From NCBI GenBank assembly GCA_943354075.1, contig CALRBL010000029.1, positions 1 to 6,411 of the forward strand: DNA of 6,411 nucleotides, read 5' to 3'. The notes beneath the pieces were generated by a model. That model saw nothing but the letters and a program-made list of their open reading frames with translations, ran no database searches and was not told the DNA's origin. Of the stretch, positions 1 to 5,037 are shown piece after piece. The translations under genes and the position numbers were made by a program. The stretch is from Candidatus Nomurabacteria bacterium (GTDB taxonomy: Bacteria; Patescibacteriota; Minisyncoccia; Phycocordibacterales; CALRBL01). The first letter of the stretch is position 1, and each line of letters starts with the position of its first letter.

Positions 1-120
1 TGCCGATTCCCTTGCCTTTCTGCGACACGAGGGGCGGCAATTCTGACGCGCGGGAGCCCGTCAAGGGTGGGGGGAGCGAGGAGGAACGAGCCATACTGCG
101 GCGCGGCGGACACTTTCTTG
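1..120. other. GC-rich segment of unknown nature at the window edge
   Basis: Seventy-nine of these 120 bases are G or C, far above the rest of the window, and the composition drops abruptly after about base 115. It is open in three frames: plus frame 3 to a TGA at 123-125, plus frame 1 to a TGA at 139-141, and a minus frame from an ATG at 88-90 that runs off the window. None of these readings resembles a protein I recognise, and being open in several frames is expected of GC-rich DNA. It may be the end of a gene outside the window or part of a dispersed intergenic repeat; I cannot decide. From 121 to 244 I see only a 6-bp inverted repeat (192-197 with 203-208) and no gene. Confidence 0.35.
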
Positions 121-244
121 GCTGATACGATTTCAACATGATGAATTTCTTTCTAAACTGCAACTGCTGTTTATGTTCAAACGTCATTCCATGACCGAAG
201 ACCGGTCACTTCATTCAGTTTCAGGAAATACTTTACCACACCAT

Positions 245-286
245 TCATAAAACACAACACCCGCCGGTAAGGGCGGGTGTTGTGTT
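245..286 (-). terminator. Rho-independent terminator of the transglycosylase-like gene
   Basis: A perfect 15-bp inverted repeat (251-265 with 272-286) encloses a 6-nt loop. Read on the minus strand, the GC-rich part of the stem sits at the loop and the helix runs into TTTTA. It begins 18 bp after the stop codon of the minus-strand gene ending at 304. No plus-strand gene reaches it inside the window. Confidence 0.85.
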
Positions 287-303
287 GATTTGACTGATAA
301 AGA

Positions 304-753
304 TTAGATATTCACTGCGAGAATCTCGGTAGACTGGGTTTTTCCCCAACAAGGCTTGGAAGCGCTCCAAGGCTGTCCCCCGCTCTCCTTGAAGAGAAGG
401 GATCCGTACTCGAGATTTCCCTCAAGTGTGTGGATATCCATACCAAGTTTCTTAGAACGAGCTGAGTGGTACTTTTCATTGATCTGCATCACTCCAACGT
501 CGAGACTGTTAACCTTACCACGTAGCACTACTCCGTCGGAGTTGAACTGGCGATAAGTTGATTCACATCGTGCAATCTCGGCGAGAAGAGGTGTGTCTTT
601 GAAGTATTCCTTAGTAATGTTCTTGATGTCTTCGGTACTAGTTGCGTTCGTGATGTCTATCTTGATTTCTACGGTGGTAGTCGCAGCCTCGAACTGCTGA
701 CTGGTCGGTTCCTGAATGATGTTCGGGGTACCGGTTACGGTCACGAACATCAT
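304..753 (-). CDS. Lytic-transglycosylase / lysozyme-like envelope protein
   Basis: This 149-residue protein probably cleaves or binds peptidoglycan outside the membrane. Residues 54-138 resemble the small lysozyme-fold (SLT or Rpf-like) domains common in CPR bacteria. They contain ARCES with the likely catalytic Glu64, then VNSLDVGVMQIN (81-92), where the GVMQIN stretch matches the family's second motif, then LEGNLEYGSLLF (110-121) and QPWSASKPCW (127-136). Cys63 and Cys135 could form a disulfide, as expected for an exported protein. Residues 15-50 look like a flexible linker. The start is doubtful. ATG at 751-753 is the first canonical start and leaves a poor signal peptide. The same frame stays open upstream to a TAA at 784-786 and encodes KLILQLLISS, which would complete a good signal peptide but has no ATG, GTG or TTG. 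No Shine-Dalgarno sequence is present. Fold assignment is fairly sure; enzymatic activity is inferred. Confidence 0.82.
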   Translation of the reverse strand: MMFVTVTGTPNIIQEPTSQQFEAATTTVEIKIDITNATSTEDIKNITKEYFKDTPLLAEIARCESTYRQFNSDGVVLRGKVNSLDVGVMQINEKYHSARSKKLGMDIHTLEGNLEYGSLLFKESGGQPWSASKPCWGKTQSTEILAVNI

Positions 754-949
754 AGAACTGATAAGAAGTTGTAAAATAAGCTTTTAGTTAGCTGGTAATC
801 CGCATGTCCGTTACTTTCGCATTATGCTGGTTGCACAGTTCTCTCAAAGAAATATCCTGTCTCACTCCCCTTTTCTACGTAATACGTATATTTAATGTCG
901 GGAGGACAGGAACAAGCCTTTGAAATAAAAAGCCAGATCTCATCTGGTT
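754..949 (-). promoter_or_regulatory. Structured 5' leader (candidate cis-regulatory RNA) of the transglycosylase-like gene
   Basis: Between the promoter at 956-984 and the ATG at 753 lies about 195 nt of leader with nested inverted repeats in consistent register. The arms are 918-925 with 842-849 (8 bp, one G-U), 905-911 with 855-861 (7 bp), 900-904 with 865-869 (5 bp), and a tip of 884-888 with 876-880 (5 bp) around a 3-nt loop. Together they make a stem-loop of 84 nt. Farther down, AGAACTG (minus, 836-842) is the exact complement of CAGTTCT (minus, 754-760), which touches the start codon, so a second fold could control access to it. I do not recognise a riboswitch class. Structure is seen in the sequence; regulation is inferred. 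Confidence 0.5.
926..949 (-). terminator. Short terminator-like hairpin
   Basis: On the minus strand ACCAGAT-gag-ATCTGG is followed by CTTTTTATTT. The 6-bp core (942-947 with 933-938) extends to 8 bp with one G-U pair and one A-T pair, and the T-rich tail is typical of an intrinsic terminator. It could end transcripts of the minus-strand gene that stops at 1090. Its upstream arm coincides with the predicted start of transcription of the next promoter, so it could instead be a 5'-end stem of that leader. Confidence 0.5.
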
Positions 950-955
950 ACTAAT

Positions 956-984
956 ACTATAGCAGGAATCAGACTCAAAGTCAA
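956..984 (-). promoter_or_regulatory. Sigma70-type promoter for the transglycosylase-like gene
   Basis: Minus strand: -35 TTGACT (979-984) and -10 TATAGT (956-961), each five of six to consensus, with an ideal 17-bp spacer. Transcription would start near 949, about 195 nt upstream of the ATG at 753, producing the structured leader. Confidence 0.65.
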
Positions 985-1021
985 TGATTTTACTCGAAAA
1001 TAGCATGCCCTTCCAGCGATT

Positions 1022-1042
1022 ATATGGCTTTAAATATGGCTT
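1022..1042. repeat. Short direct repeat ATATGGCTT x2
   Basis: ATATGGCTT occurs at 1022-1030 and 1034-1042, separated by TAA, giving a 12-nt period close to one helical turn. It lies just downstream of the possible -10 at 1044-1049 on the minus strand, where a repressor site could sit. This may be chance in AT-rich DNA. Confidence 0.3.
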
Positions 1043-1043
1043 A

Positions 1044-1073
1044 ATTAGACAACAAGGCTTGACCTAATGACAA
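1044..1073 (-). promoter_or_regulatory. Possible second, upstream minus-strand promoter
   Basis: Minus strand: -35 TTGTCA (1068-1073) and -10 TCTAAT (1044-1049), each five of six, with an 18-bp spacer. It lies between the stop codon at 1090 and the better promoter at 956-984, so it would be a tandem promoter for the same leader, with the hairpin at 926-949 between it and the gene. Confidence 0.3.
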
Positions 1074-1089
1074 CCTTAATGGGGTAGTT

Positions 1090-1437
1090 TTACTTGCATG
1101 TGAGAGACCTTTCGTATCCGGCCGCCACTGCCTCGGATTCCGACCCAAAAAAGACCTTGTTTTCCTCTTTTATGCTTTTGGCAGTGCCACAATCAACCGG
1201 AAAGTACTTCTTTCCTTGCTTTGAGGCGACATATCCACCCTCACTTTTTGCTTCAGAGACTGGTTTTACTTCTTTTACCTCTTGAACCAGTGTGGGAGCA
1301 ACAGCCCTTTGTTCTGTGACTACTCGAACAGGTTCACTACCCTCCCCCGTCTTCCCAAAGACCGACAATCCGAAAACTGCCAATCCAACGACTGCGACAA
1401 CCGACAATCCGACGATAACATTGCTTTTTTTATTCAT
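1090..1437 (-). CDS. Membrane-anchored protein with Ada-like (metal-binding-type) C-terminal domain
   Basis: This 115-residue protein has a lysine-containing N-terminus and one hydrophobic segment (about residues 7-28), which is a signal anchor. A polar linker rich in Val, Glu and Lys (about 29-66) follows. The C-terminal domain (about 69-115) starts YVASKQGKKYFPVDC and ends GYERSLTCK. That pattern (YxxSKxGKKY, C, IKEEN, AAGY, CK) matches the short Ada metal-binding-like domain seen repeatedly in CPR proteins and fused to some secreted nucleases. Here only Cys83 and Cys114 remain, whereas classical Ada uses four cysteines for zinc. The domain probably faces the outside. Its role is unknown: it may bind DNA or metal or be purely structural. 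ATG at 1437 puts the anchor at the N-terminus; there is no Shine-Dalgarno motif. It is divergent from rpmA across a 96-bp spacer. Confidence 0.75.
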   Translation of the reverse strand: MNKKSNVIVGLSVVAVVGLAVFGLSVFGKTGEGSEPVRVVTEQRAVAPTLVQEVKEVKPVSEAKSEGGYVASKQGKKYFPVDCGTAKSIKEENKVFFGSESEAVAAGYERSLTCK

Positions 1438-1438
1438 T

Positions 1439-1467
1439 TTGATATATTGTTACAACTTGCTGGTAAT
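1439..1467 (+). promoter_or_regulatory. Possible rpmA promoter
   Basis: TTGATA (1439-1444, five of six) and GGTAAT (1462-1467, four of six) are separated by 17 bp and lie in the divergent spacer before rpmA. The predicted start near 1474 would give a leader of about 60 nt. The -10 match is only moderate. No convincing promoter was found for the opposite gene in this spacer. Confidence 0.35.
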
Positions 1468-1533
1468 GCAGAAATCCTACCGCAACACGTATCAAATAAA
1501 CCCGAAGAAAACCTCAACAAATAATCAAATCCT

Positions 1534-1806
1534 ATGGCAACAAAAAAGGCCGCCGGTTCGGCCAAAAACCTCACAGATTCCAACCCAAAATACCTCGGTA
1601 TCAAGCTTTATGCTGGTGAATCTGCTTCTGCAGGAAGCATCATCGTACGACAACGTGGCACTAAGGTACTTGCCGGAAAGAACGTAGGAATCGGACGAGA
1701 TCACACCCTTTTTGCTCTTAAAGAAGGAAAGGTATCCTTCGGAAACAAGCGAAAGCAGAACTTCGACGGTAGCACTACTACTCGAAAGATCGTCAACGTT
1801 CAGTAA
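1534..1806 (+). CDS. rpmA: 50S ribosomal protein bL27
   Basis: bL27 is a large-subunit protein whose N-terminal tail reaches the peptidyl transferase centre and helps hold tRNA there. The 90-residue sequence is full length. It has the basic tail MATKKAAGS, then the strongly conserved GSIIVRQRGTKVLAGKNVG (34-52) and GRDHTLFAL (54-62), followed by KEGKVSFGNKRK. Gly8-Ser9 match the usual tail, and there is no N-terminal extension of the type cleaved in Firmicutes, so ATG at 1534 is the right start. The usual upstream partner rplU (bL21) is absent; instead the gene stands alone, divergent from the anchored Ada-like protein, and ends in its own strong terminator. No Shine-Dalgarno sequence precedes it. 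Confidence 0.97.
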   Translation: MATKKAAGSAKNLTDSNPKYLGIKLYAGESASAGSIIVRQRGTKVLAGKNVGIGRDHTLFALKEGKVSFGNKRKQNFDGSTTTRKIVNVQ

Positions 1807-1826
1807 ATCTTTCTAAATTGATACTC

Positions 1827-1860
1827 ACAATAAAACCCCCGAATTCGGGGGTTTTATTGT
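1827..1860 (+). terminator. Palindromic terminator of rpmA
   Basis: A 34-nt perfect palindrome begins 20 bp after the rpmA stop. Its arms are ACAATAAAACCCCC and the complement, around GAATTC. The A-rich left arm and T-rich right arm (GTTTTATTGTTTTA) form a classical intrinsic terminator. By symmetry it could also stop minus-strand transcripts that read past rplI. Confidence 0.9.
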
Positions 1861-1865
1861 TTTAC

Positions 1866-1894
1866 TTGACAAACCGATATTACTTTGTTAGTAT
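1866..1894 (+). promoter_or_regulatory. Strong sigma70-type promoter of the intergenic small RNA
   Basis: Consensus -35 TTGACA (1866-1871), an exact 17-bp spacer, and -10 TAGTAT (1889-1894, four of six). Transcription should start around 1901. It lies just past the rpmA terminator and no plus-strand coding gene follows before the next plus-strand terminator, so its product must be the RNA at 1901-2054. Confidence 0.7.
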
Positions 1895-1987
1895 TTAAAT
1901 TAAGTAACGGAAGCAATCGCCAAAACTGTGTGGTCTGGAGCTACCAAAGACTACAGCAGCTAGAATGCATTCCGCATATACTGGAGC

Positions 1988-2016
1988 AAAAAACCGTTGC
2001 TGGGCGAACCCAGCAA
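1988..2016 (-). terminator. Possible rplI terminator on the minus strand
   Basis: Read on the minus strand, the 8-bp stem 2009-2016 with 1997-2004 closes a TTCG tetraloop, followed by CGG and then TTTTTT (1993-1988). It is about 55 bp past the rplI stop and can end the ctpA-rplI transcript. The three bases between stem and U tract make it less than ideal. The same DNA forms the CGAA hairpin of the plus-strand RNA. Confidence 0.5.
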
Positions 2017-2021
2017 AACCT

Positions 2022-2054
2022 CGACCGTCTTTGAAAGGAGCGGTCGTTTTTTTT
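2022..2054 (+). terminator. Intrinsic terminator of the small RNA
   Basis: Stem CGACCG (2022-2027) with CGGTCG (2041-2046), extended inside by CTT with AAG, is followed directly by eight T residues (2047-2054). This is the longest T run in the window and points to a plus-strand transcript end. Confidence 0.85.
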
Positions 2055-2071
2055 GTGGAAAAAAACTAAAA

Positions 2072-2515
2072 TTAGAGAGCGTTGATAACTACCTTGAAAG
2101 ATCCAGTGCTCTCCCCTGCCTTCACCTCGATATCATATTCACCCACCTCCTTGAGAGCTTTAGGAAGTTCGATTGAAGATTCAGGGACAATGATATTGGT
2201 CTGCTTGCTCAAAAGTGCTGCCAATTCATCTTTGTGAATTGCGGCAAAAAGGTGACCCTTTTCGTTGGCTTTTGCATCGATAGTGACAACAACCTCTTTG
2301 AGAGACTTGAGATTCTTAGCAAGAAGATCCGCCTGAACCTTTTCTGTTGCCACCTGTGTCTCTTTGAGCTTTTCAAGACGAGCGAGTGACTTTTCATTTG
2401 CCATTTCAGCCATTCCCTGTGGAAAAAGAAAGTTCAAGGCATAGCCGTCTGCTACATCTTTTACATCGTATTTACGTCCAACGCGGGCTACTTGTTTTAA
2501 AAATATTACTTTCAT
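2072..2515 (-). CDS. rplI: 50S ribosomal protein bL9
   Basis: bL9 binds 23S rRNA near the L1 stalk and projects from the subunit; it supports translational fidelity. The 147-residue protein is full length. The N-terminal domain begins MKVIFLKQVARVGRK and carries the signature region DVADGYALNFLFPQGMA (19-36). A long connecting helix of charged residues follows (about 40-75), and then the C-terminal domain with HLFAAI (88-93) and a final FKVVINAL. It lies 39 bp downstream of ctpA on the same strand and may be cotranscribed, though a possible promoter lies in the spacer. It is not next to rpsF, ssb or rpsR. Some CPR lineages are reported to lack bL9, so its presence favours a Parcubacteria-type genome. 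ATG at 2515 has no Shine-Dalgarno sequence. Confidence 0.97.
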   Translation of the reverse strand: MKVIFLKQVARVGRKYDVKDVADGYALNFLFPQGMAEMANEKSLARLEKLKETQVATEKVQADLLAKNLKSLKEVVVTIDAKANEKGHLFAAIHKDELAALLSKQTNIIVPESSIELPKALKEVGEYDIEVKAGESTGSFKVVINAL

Positions 2516-2524
2516 AGTGGGAAT

Positions 2525-2553
2525 AGCATACTCGAAGCATGCCTTGAATGCAA
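2525..2553 (-). promoter_or_regulatory. Possible rplI promoter
   Basis: Minus strand: TTGCAT (2548-2553) and TATGCT (2525-2530) with a 17-bp spacer in the ctpA-rplI gap. The -35 is weak (three of six) and the -10 is four of six. Only 9 nt separate the -10 from the ATG, so any transcript would be nearly leaderless. Confidence 0.35.
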
Positions 2554-2554
2554 G

Positions 2555-3757
2555 CTATTTGAGGAGTTCTTGGATGGCACGGTCAAGCTGAGGGTCCTTC
2601 TTTGCCTTTATATCCTCCTCGCTGATTGGTACTACAATATCTGGCATAATACCGTTATCTGAGATGGAAACTCCTTTAGGGGTCAACCAGCGGGCAATAG
2701 TGACCTTGAGTGAGGTGTCTTCGGTAATCGGGATGACTTCCTGAACCGAACCCTTTCCATATGACTTTTCCCCAATCAAGGTAGCTTTTCCGTACTCATG
2801 AAGGGCTCCTGCAAGGATTTCGGAAGCTGATGCCGATCCTCCGTCGATAAGGATGACAAATTTGAGCTTATCAGTAAAAAGGTTATATCCCTTACTTTTT
2901 TTACTGTCTTCTCCTCGTTCTCCACCATAATCTTCCCTTACAATCACTTTTCCTTGAGGAAGAAAGAAACTCGCCATATCAACAGCGGCGTTTAGATATC
3001 CTCCTGGGTTTCCTCGAAGATCGAGGATAAGCTTATCGCTCTTTGAAACCATAAATTCTCGAAGAGCATTGCGGAAGAGATTTGGAGAATCGGCGGTAAA
3101 ACTGTAAAGCTGTATCATGAAAATCCCGTTATCTAATTTTTTGGTAGAAAGAGTCGGAATATTGATGACGTCGCGAGTCACTTCTATTTTGAATGGTTCT
3201 CCTTCGCTTCGTACCACAGTGAGAGTGACCACTGTTCCCTTTTTGCCACGAATATGTTTAATGGCTTTATCTGTAGACATTCCAGAAGTGAGCACCTCGT
3301 CAATCTTGATGATTTTGTCTCCCGCCTTAATACCCGAACGCTCTGCGGGAGTACCCTTCAAAGGTGCTATTACAGTAAGGATGCCTTCTTTAAGACCTAC
3401 TTCCATACCCACACCTTCAAAGTTACCGCTGATCTCTTCTTCAAATGCTTTTGCCTCTTCAGGAGGGAAAAATACGGTGTAAGGATCACCAAGAGAATCG
3501 GTAAGACCTTGGATGGCTCCATACACCTTATCTTGATCGCTCACAGGAATAGTGCTGGTACCATGTGTCGCTACATATTTTGTATTGAGAGTGTTCCAAA
3601 CCTCCCAAAAAAGTGCGAAGTCGACATCGGATGGTTTACCCATGTCACGGTTTTTGATAGACAAAGAATCTGCTGATACTTGTGAATGCCCTACATATGT
3701 ACCAAGAGAGAACGAACCTAAAATAATTAAAGACGATACAAAAAGAATTTTTTTCAT
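2555..3757 (-). CDS. ctpA: S41 carboxy-terminal processing protease (CtpA/Prc type)
   Basis: This serine protease cleaves proteins near their C-terminus on the outer face of the membrane; its target here is unknown. Numbered from the ATG at 3757, the protein has 400 residues, normal for the family. Residues 1-23 (MKKILFVSSLIILGSFSLGTYVG by composition) form a signal peptide or anchor. An N-terminal helical region follows to about 105, then a PDZ domain (about 112-195) with GVGMEVG and GTPAERSGIKAGDKI. The S41 core (about 210-375) has LILDLRGNPGG (243-253). The SASAS stretch (308-312) holds the likely nucleophile Ser310, and YGKGSVQ (333-339) holds the general base Lys335. The 25-residue Ser-Lys spacing matches E. 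coli Prc and B. subtilis CtpB, so it should be active. A TTG at 3775 in frame would add six residues ahead of the signal peptide and is less likely. It is divergent from the transporter and precedes rplI. Confidence 0.95.
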   Translation of the reverse strand: MKKILFVSSLIILGSFSLGTYVGHSQVSADSLSIKNRDMGKPSDVDFALFWEVWNTLNTKYVATHGTSTIPVSDQDKVYGAIQGLTDSLGDPYTVFFPPEEAKAFEEEISGNFEGVGMEVGLKEGILTVIAPLKGTPAERSGIKAGDKIIKIDEVLTSGMSTDKAIKHIRGKKGTVVTLTVVRSEGEPFKIEVTRDVINIPTLSTKKLDNGIFMIQLYSFTADSPNLFRNALREFMVSKSDKLILDLRGNPGGYLNAAVDMASFFLPQGKVIVREDYGGERGEDSKKSKGYNLFTDKLKFVILIDGGSASASEILAGALHEYGKATLIGEKSYGKGSVQEVIPITEDTSLKVTIARWLTPKGVSISDNGIMPDIVVPISEEDIKAKKDPQLDRAIQELLK

Positions 3758-3778
3758 GTACTCGTAGTATCTCAAAAT

Positions 3779-3788
3779 AGTATATACT
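3779..3788. promoter_or_regulatory. Palindromic -10 element between ctpA and the transporter
   Basis: AGTATATACT is a perfect 10-nt palindrome, so both strands read TATACT (plus 3783-3788, minus 3779-3784), four of six to the -10 consensus. No good -35 box was found on either strand. On the plus strand only 7 nt separate it from the transporter ATG at 3796; on the minus strand the ctpA ATG is 21 nt away. A shared bidirectional promoter is an inference. Confidence 0.4.
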
Positions 3789-3795
3789 TGTAAAC

Positions 3796-5034
3796 ATGAA
3801 ATTCCCGAAATTGGGTCCCGGCCTTACCACAGGCGCGGCAGATGATGACCCATCAGGTATTGCAACATATTCACAAGCAGGAGCAACAACAGGATTTACC
3901 TTCCTGTGGATGGCACTCTTTACCTACCCATTGATGGTAGTGATTCAAGAAATGTGTGCACGTATCGGTATGGTTACCGGAAAAGGATTGGCGGCAAACA
4001 TTCGCGAACATTATCCTAAGTGGATGCTCTACCTTATCGCTGCACTTCTTTTTGGTGCGAATGCATTCAATATTGGTGCAGATCTTGGTGCGATGGCAGA
4101 AGCCTCACGACTTCTCTTCCCTACTCTTCCTTTTGCAGGACTTGTTGTTGGATTCACCATCTTGAGTCTTTGTCTGCAAGTGTTCATGAGTTACAAGACG
4201 TACAGTAAGTATTTGAAGTGGCTTTCGTTCGCACTTTTTTCGTACATCATTACGGCGTTTACCATTACTCTTGATTGGGGGAATATCTTACAGAGCACTT
4301 TTGTCCCCACTTTTCATTTCACAAAAGAAAGCTGGCTTTTGATGGCTGCTATTCTTGGAACCACCATCTCTCCTTATCTTTTCTTCTGGCAAACTTCTCA
4401 AGAAGTCGAAGAGAAAAATAAAAATAGAGCTGGAGCTGAGGTTGAGGTTGAAGTAACTAAACAAGATATTTCGGAGATGCGAACAGACGTGGTTACAGGA
4501 ATGTTTGTCTCAAATATTGTGATGTTCTTCATTATTGTCGTGTGTGCATCTACATTGTTTGGACAAGGCATCACATCGATCGATTCGGCGGCGGATGCAG
4601 CGGCAGCACTCAAGCCACTTGTTGGAAACGGTGCTTCACTTCTTTTTGCAATAGGAATTATCGGTGCGGGACTACTTGCCGTGCCCGTTCTCGCCGGTTC
4701 TGCATCGTATGCAATCTCTGAAAGTTTCAAATTAAAGTTTGGACTTTATAATAAACTCCACGAAGCTACTGCTTTTTATGGCATCATCGCCCTATCAATG
4801 CTTGTAGGTTTTGGTCTGAACTTTATCGGACTCGATCCCATCAAAGCCCTCATCTACTCTTCCATTGCTAATTGTCTGGTGGCTCCACTGATCATCATCC
4901 TCATCGTCAAGATGGCGAGCGACCGAGGTATTATGGGTCAATATACCAATAAGCGCTTTACTACTTTTTTAGGGTGGGTTCTGGTACTCATTATGTCGGT
5001 TGTAAGCCTTGGCATCCTTCTTGCATTGCTTTAA
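3796..5034 (+). CDS. NRAMP-family divalent metal transporter, divergent metal site
   Basis: This 412-residue polytopic membrane protein has about eleven hydrophobic segments and the NRAMP (LeuT-like) fold, which usually carries Mn2+ or Fe2+ with protons. The opening LGPGLTTGAADDDPSGIATY (6-25) aligns with TM1, and TTISPYLFFWQTSQEVEE (189-206) with TM6. The two signature motifs are altered: DPGN reads DPSG (18-21), so the metal-binding Asn is lost while Asp18 stays, and MPH reads SPY (192-194), so the Met that favours soft transition metals is lost. Many bacterial proteins share this form, and related NRAMP branches carry other ions such as Mg2+, so the mntH name is not safe. An acidic, Lys-rich loop (about 203-230) follows TM6. 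The start is firm because an in-frame TAG lies at 3778-3780 with no other start between. dnaB follows after 9 bp. Confidence 0.9.
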   Translation: MKFPKLGPGLTTGAADDDPSGIATYSQAGATTGFTFLWMALFTYPLMVVIQEMCARIGMVTGKGLAANIREHYPKWMLYLIAALLFGANAFNIGADLGAMAEASRLLFPTLPFAGLVVGFTILSLCLQVFMSYKTYSKYLKWLSFALFSYIITAFTITLDWGNILQSTFVPTFHFTKESWLLMAAILGTTISPYLFFWQTSQEVEEKNKNRAGAEVEVEVTKQDISEMRTDVVTGMFVSNIVMFFIIVVCASTLFGQGITSIDSAADAAAALKPLVGNGASLLFAIGIIGAGLLAVPVLAGSASYAISESFKLKFGLYNKLHEATAFYGIIALSMLVGFGLNFIGLDPIKALIYSSIANCLVAPLIIILIVKMASDRGIMGQYTNKRFTTFLGWVLVLIMSVVSLGILLALL

Positions 5035-5037
5035 GAT
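5009..5037 (+). promoter_or_regulatory. Possible dnaB promoter inside the transporter gene end
   Basis: TTGGCA (5009-5014, five of six) and TAAGAT (5032-5037, four of six) are spaced by 17 bp and overlap the last codons of the transporter gene. Only 6 nt separate the -10 from the dnaB ATG, so transcription would begin at or next to that ATG. It could let dnaB be expressed apart from the transporter. Confidence 0.4.

Larger units (their letters stand above)
1901..2054 (+). ncRNA. Candidate small non-coding RNA, family not recognised
   Basis: A unit with its own promoter (1866-1894) and terminator (2022-2054) encodes about 150 nt without a credible reading frame. Visible structure: hairpin 1926-1936 with 1948-1959 (11 bp with one bulged G and one G-U, 11-nt loop); a perfect 8-bp hairpin 1997-2004 with 2009-2016 capped by CGAA; and the terminator stem. 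Alternative long-range pairings exist, including AACGG (1906-1910) with CCGTT (1994-1998) and CGGAA (1908-1912) with TTCCG (1970-1974). I see no signature of SRP RNA, tmRNA, RNase P RNA, tRNA or T-box. A 6S-like role cannot be excluded but there is no clear single long bulged helix. It converges on rplI, ending 18 nt short of its stop codon. Confidence 0.55.

Noticed and set aside
3..125. The tail of a protein gene entering from the left in plus frame 3
   Set aside because: Forty open codons up to TGA are possible, but other frames are open too and the translation is Gly/Arg/Glu-rich with no recognisable motif.
754..842. c-di-AMP (ydaO-type) riboswitch before the transglycosylase-like gene
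   Set aside because: A short resemblance to the conserved CAGCTAAC segment is present, but the other conserved blocks, such as the GGGGACCCA and CCCGAACCCG elements, are not seen, so I could not support the class.
1282..1687. Plus-strand frames of 80 and 131 codons overlapping the Ada-like gene and rpmA
   Set aside because: They lie opposite or out of frame with two well supported genes and their translations are low-complexity with no recognisable domain.
1901..2054. Known housekeeping RNAs (SRP RNA, tmRNA, RNase P RNA, 6S) as the identity of the small RNA
   Set aside because: The SRP tetraloop helix, the tmRNA tRNA-like ends and the RNase P conserved cores are absent, and no single long bulged helix as in 6S RNA could be drawn by hand.
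1965..2069. A 34-codon plus-strand reading frame starting ATG CAT inside the small RNA
   Set aside because: It runs straight through two stable hairpins and the U8 terminator, so the transcript would end before the stop codon. It has no Shine-Dalgarno site and resembles no known peptide.
3117..3767. Plus-strand frames of 71 to 140 codons opposite ctpA
   Set aside because: They are antisense to PDZ and signal-peptide coding sequence with no protein-like character.
3758..3775. Longer ctpA start at TTG 3775
   Set aside because: It adds six mainly polar and aromatic residues before a textbook signal peptide that starts MKK at 3757, and uses a rarer start codon.
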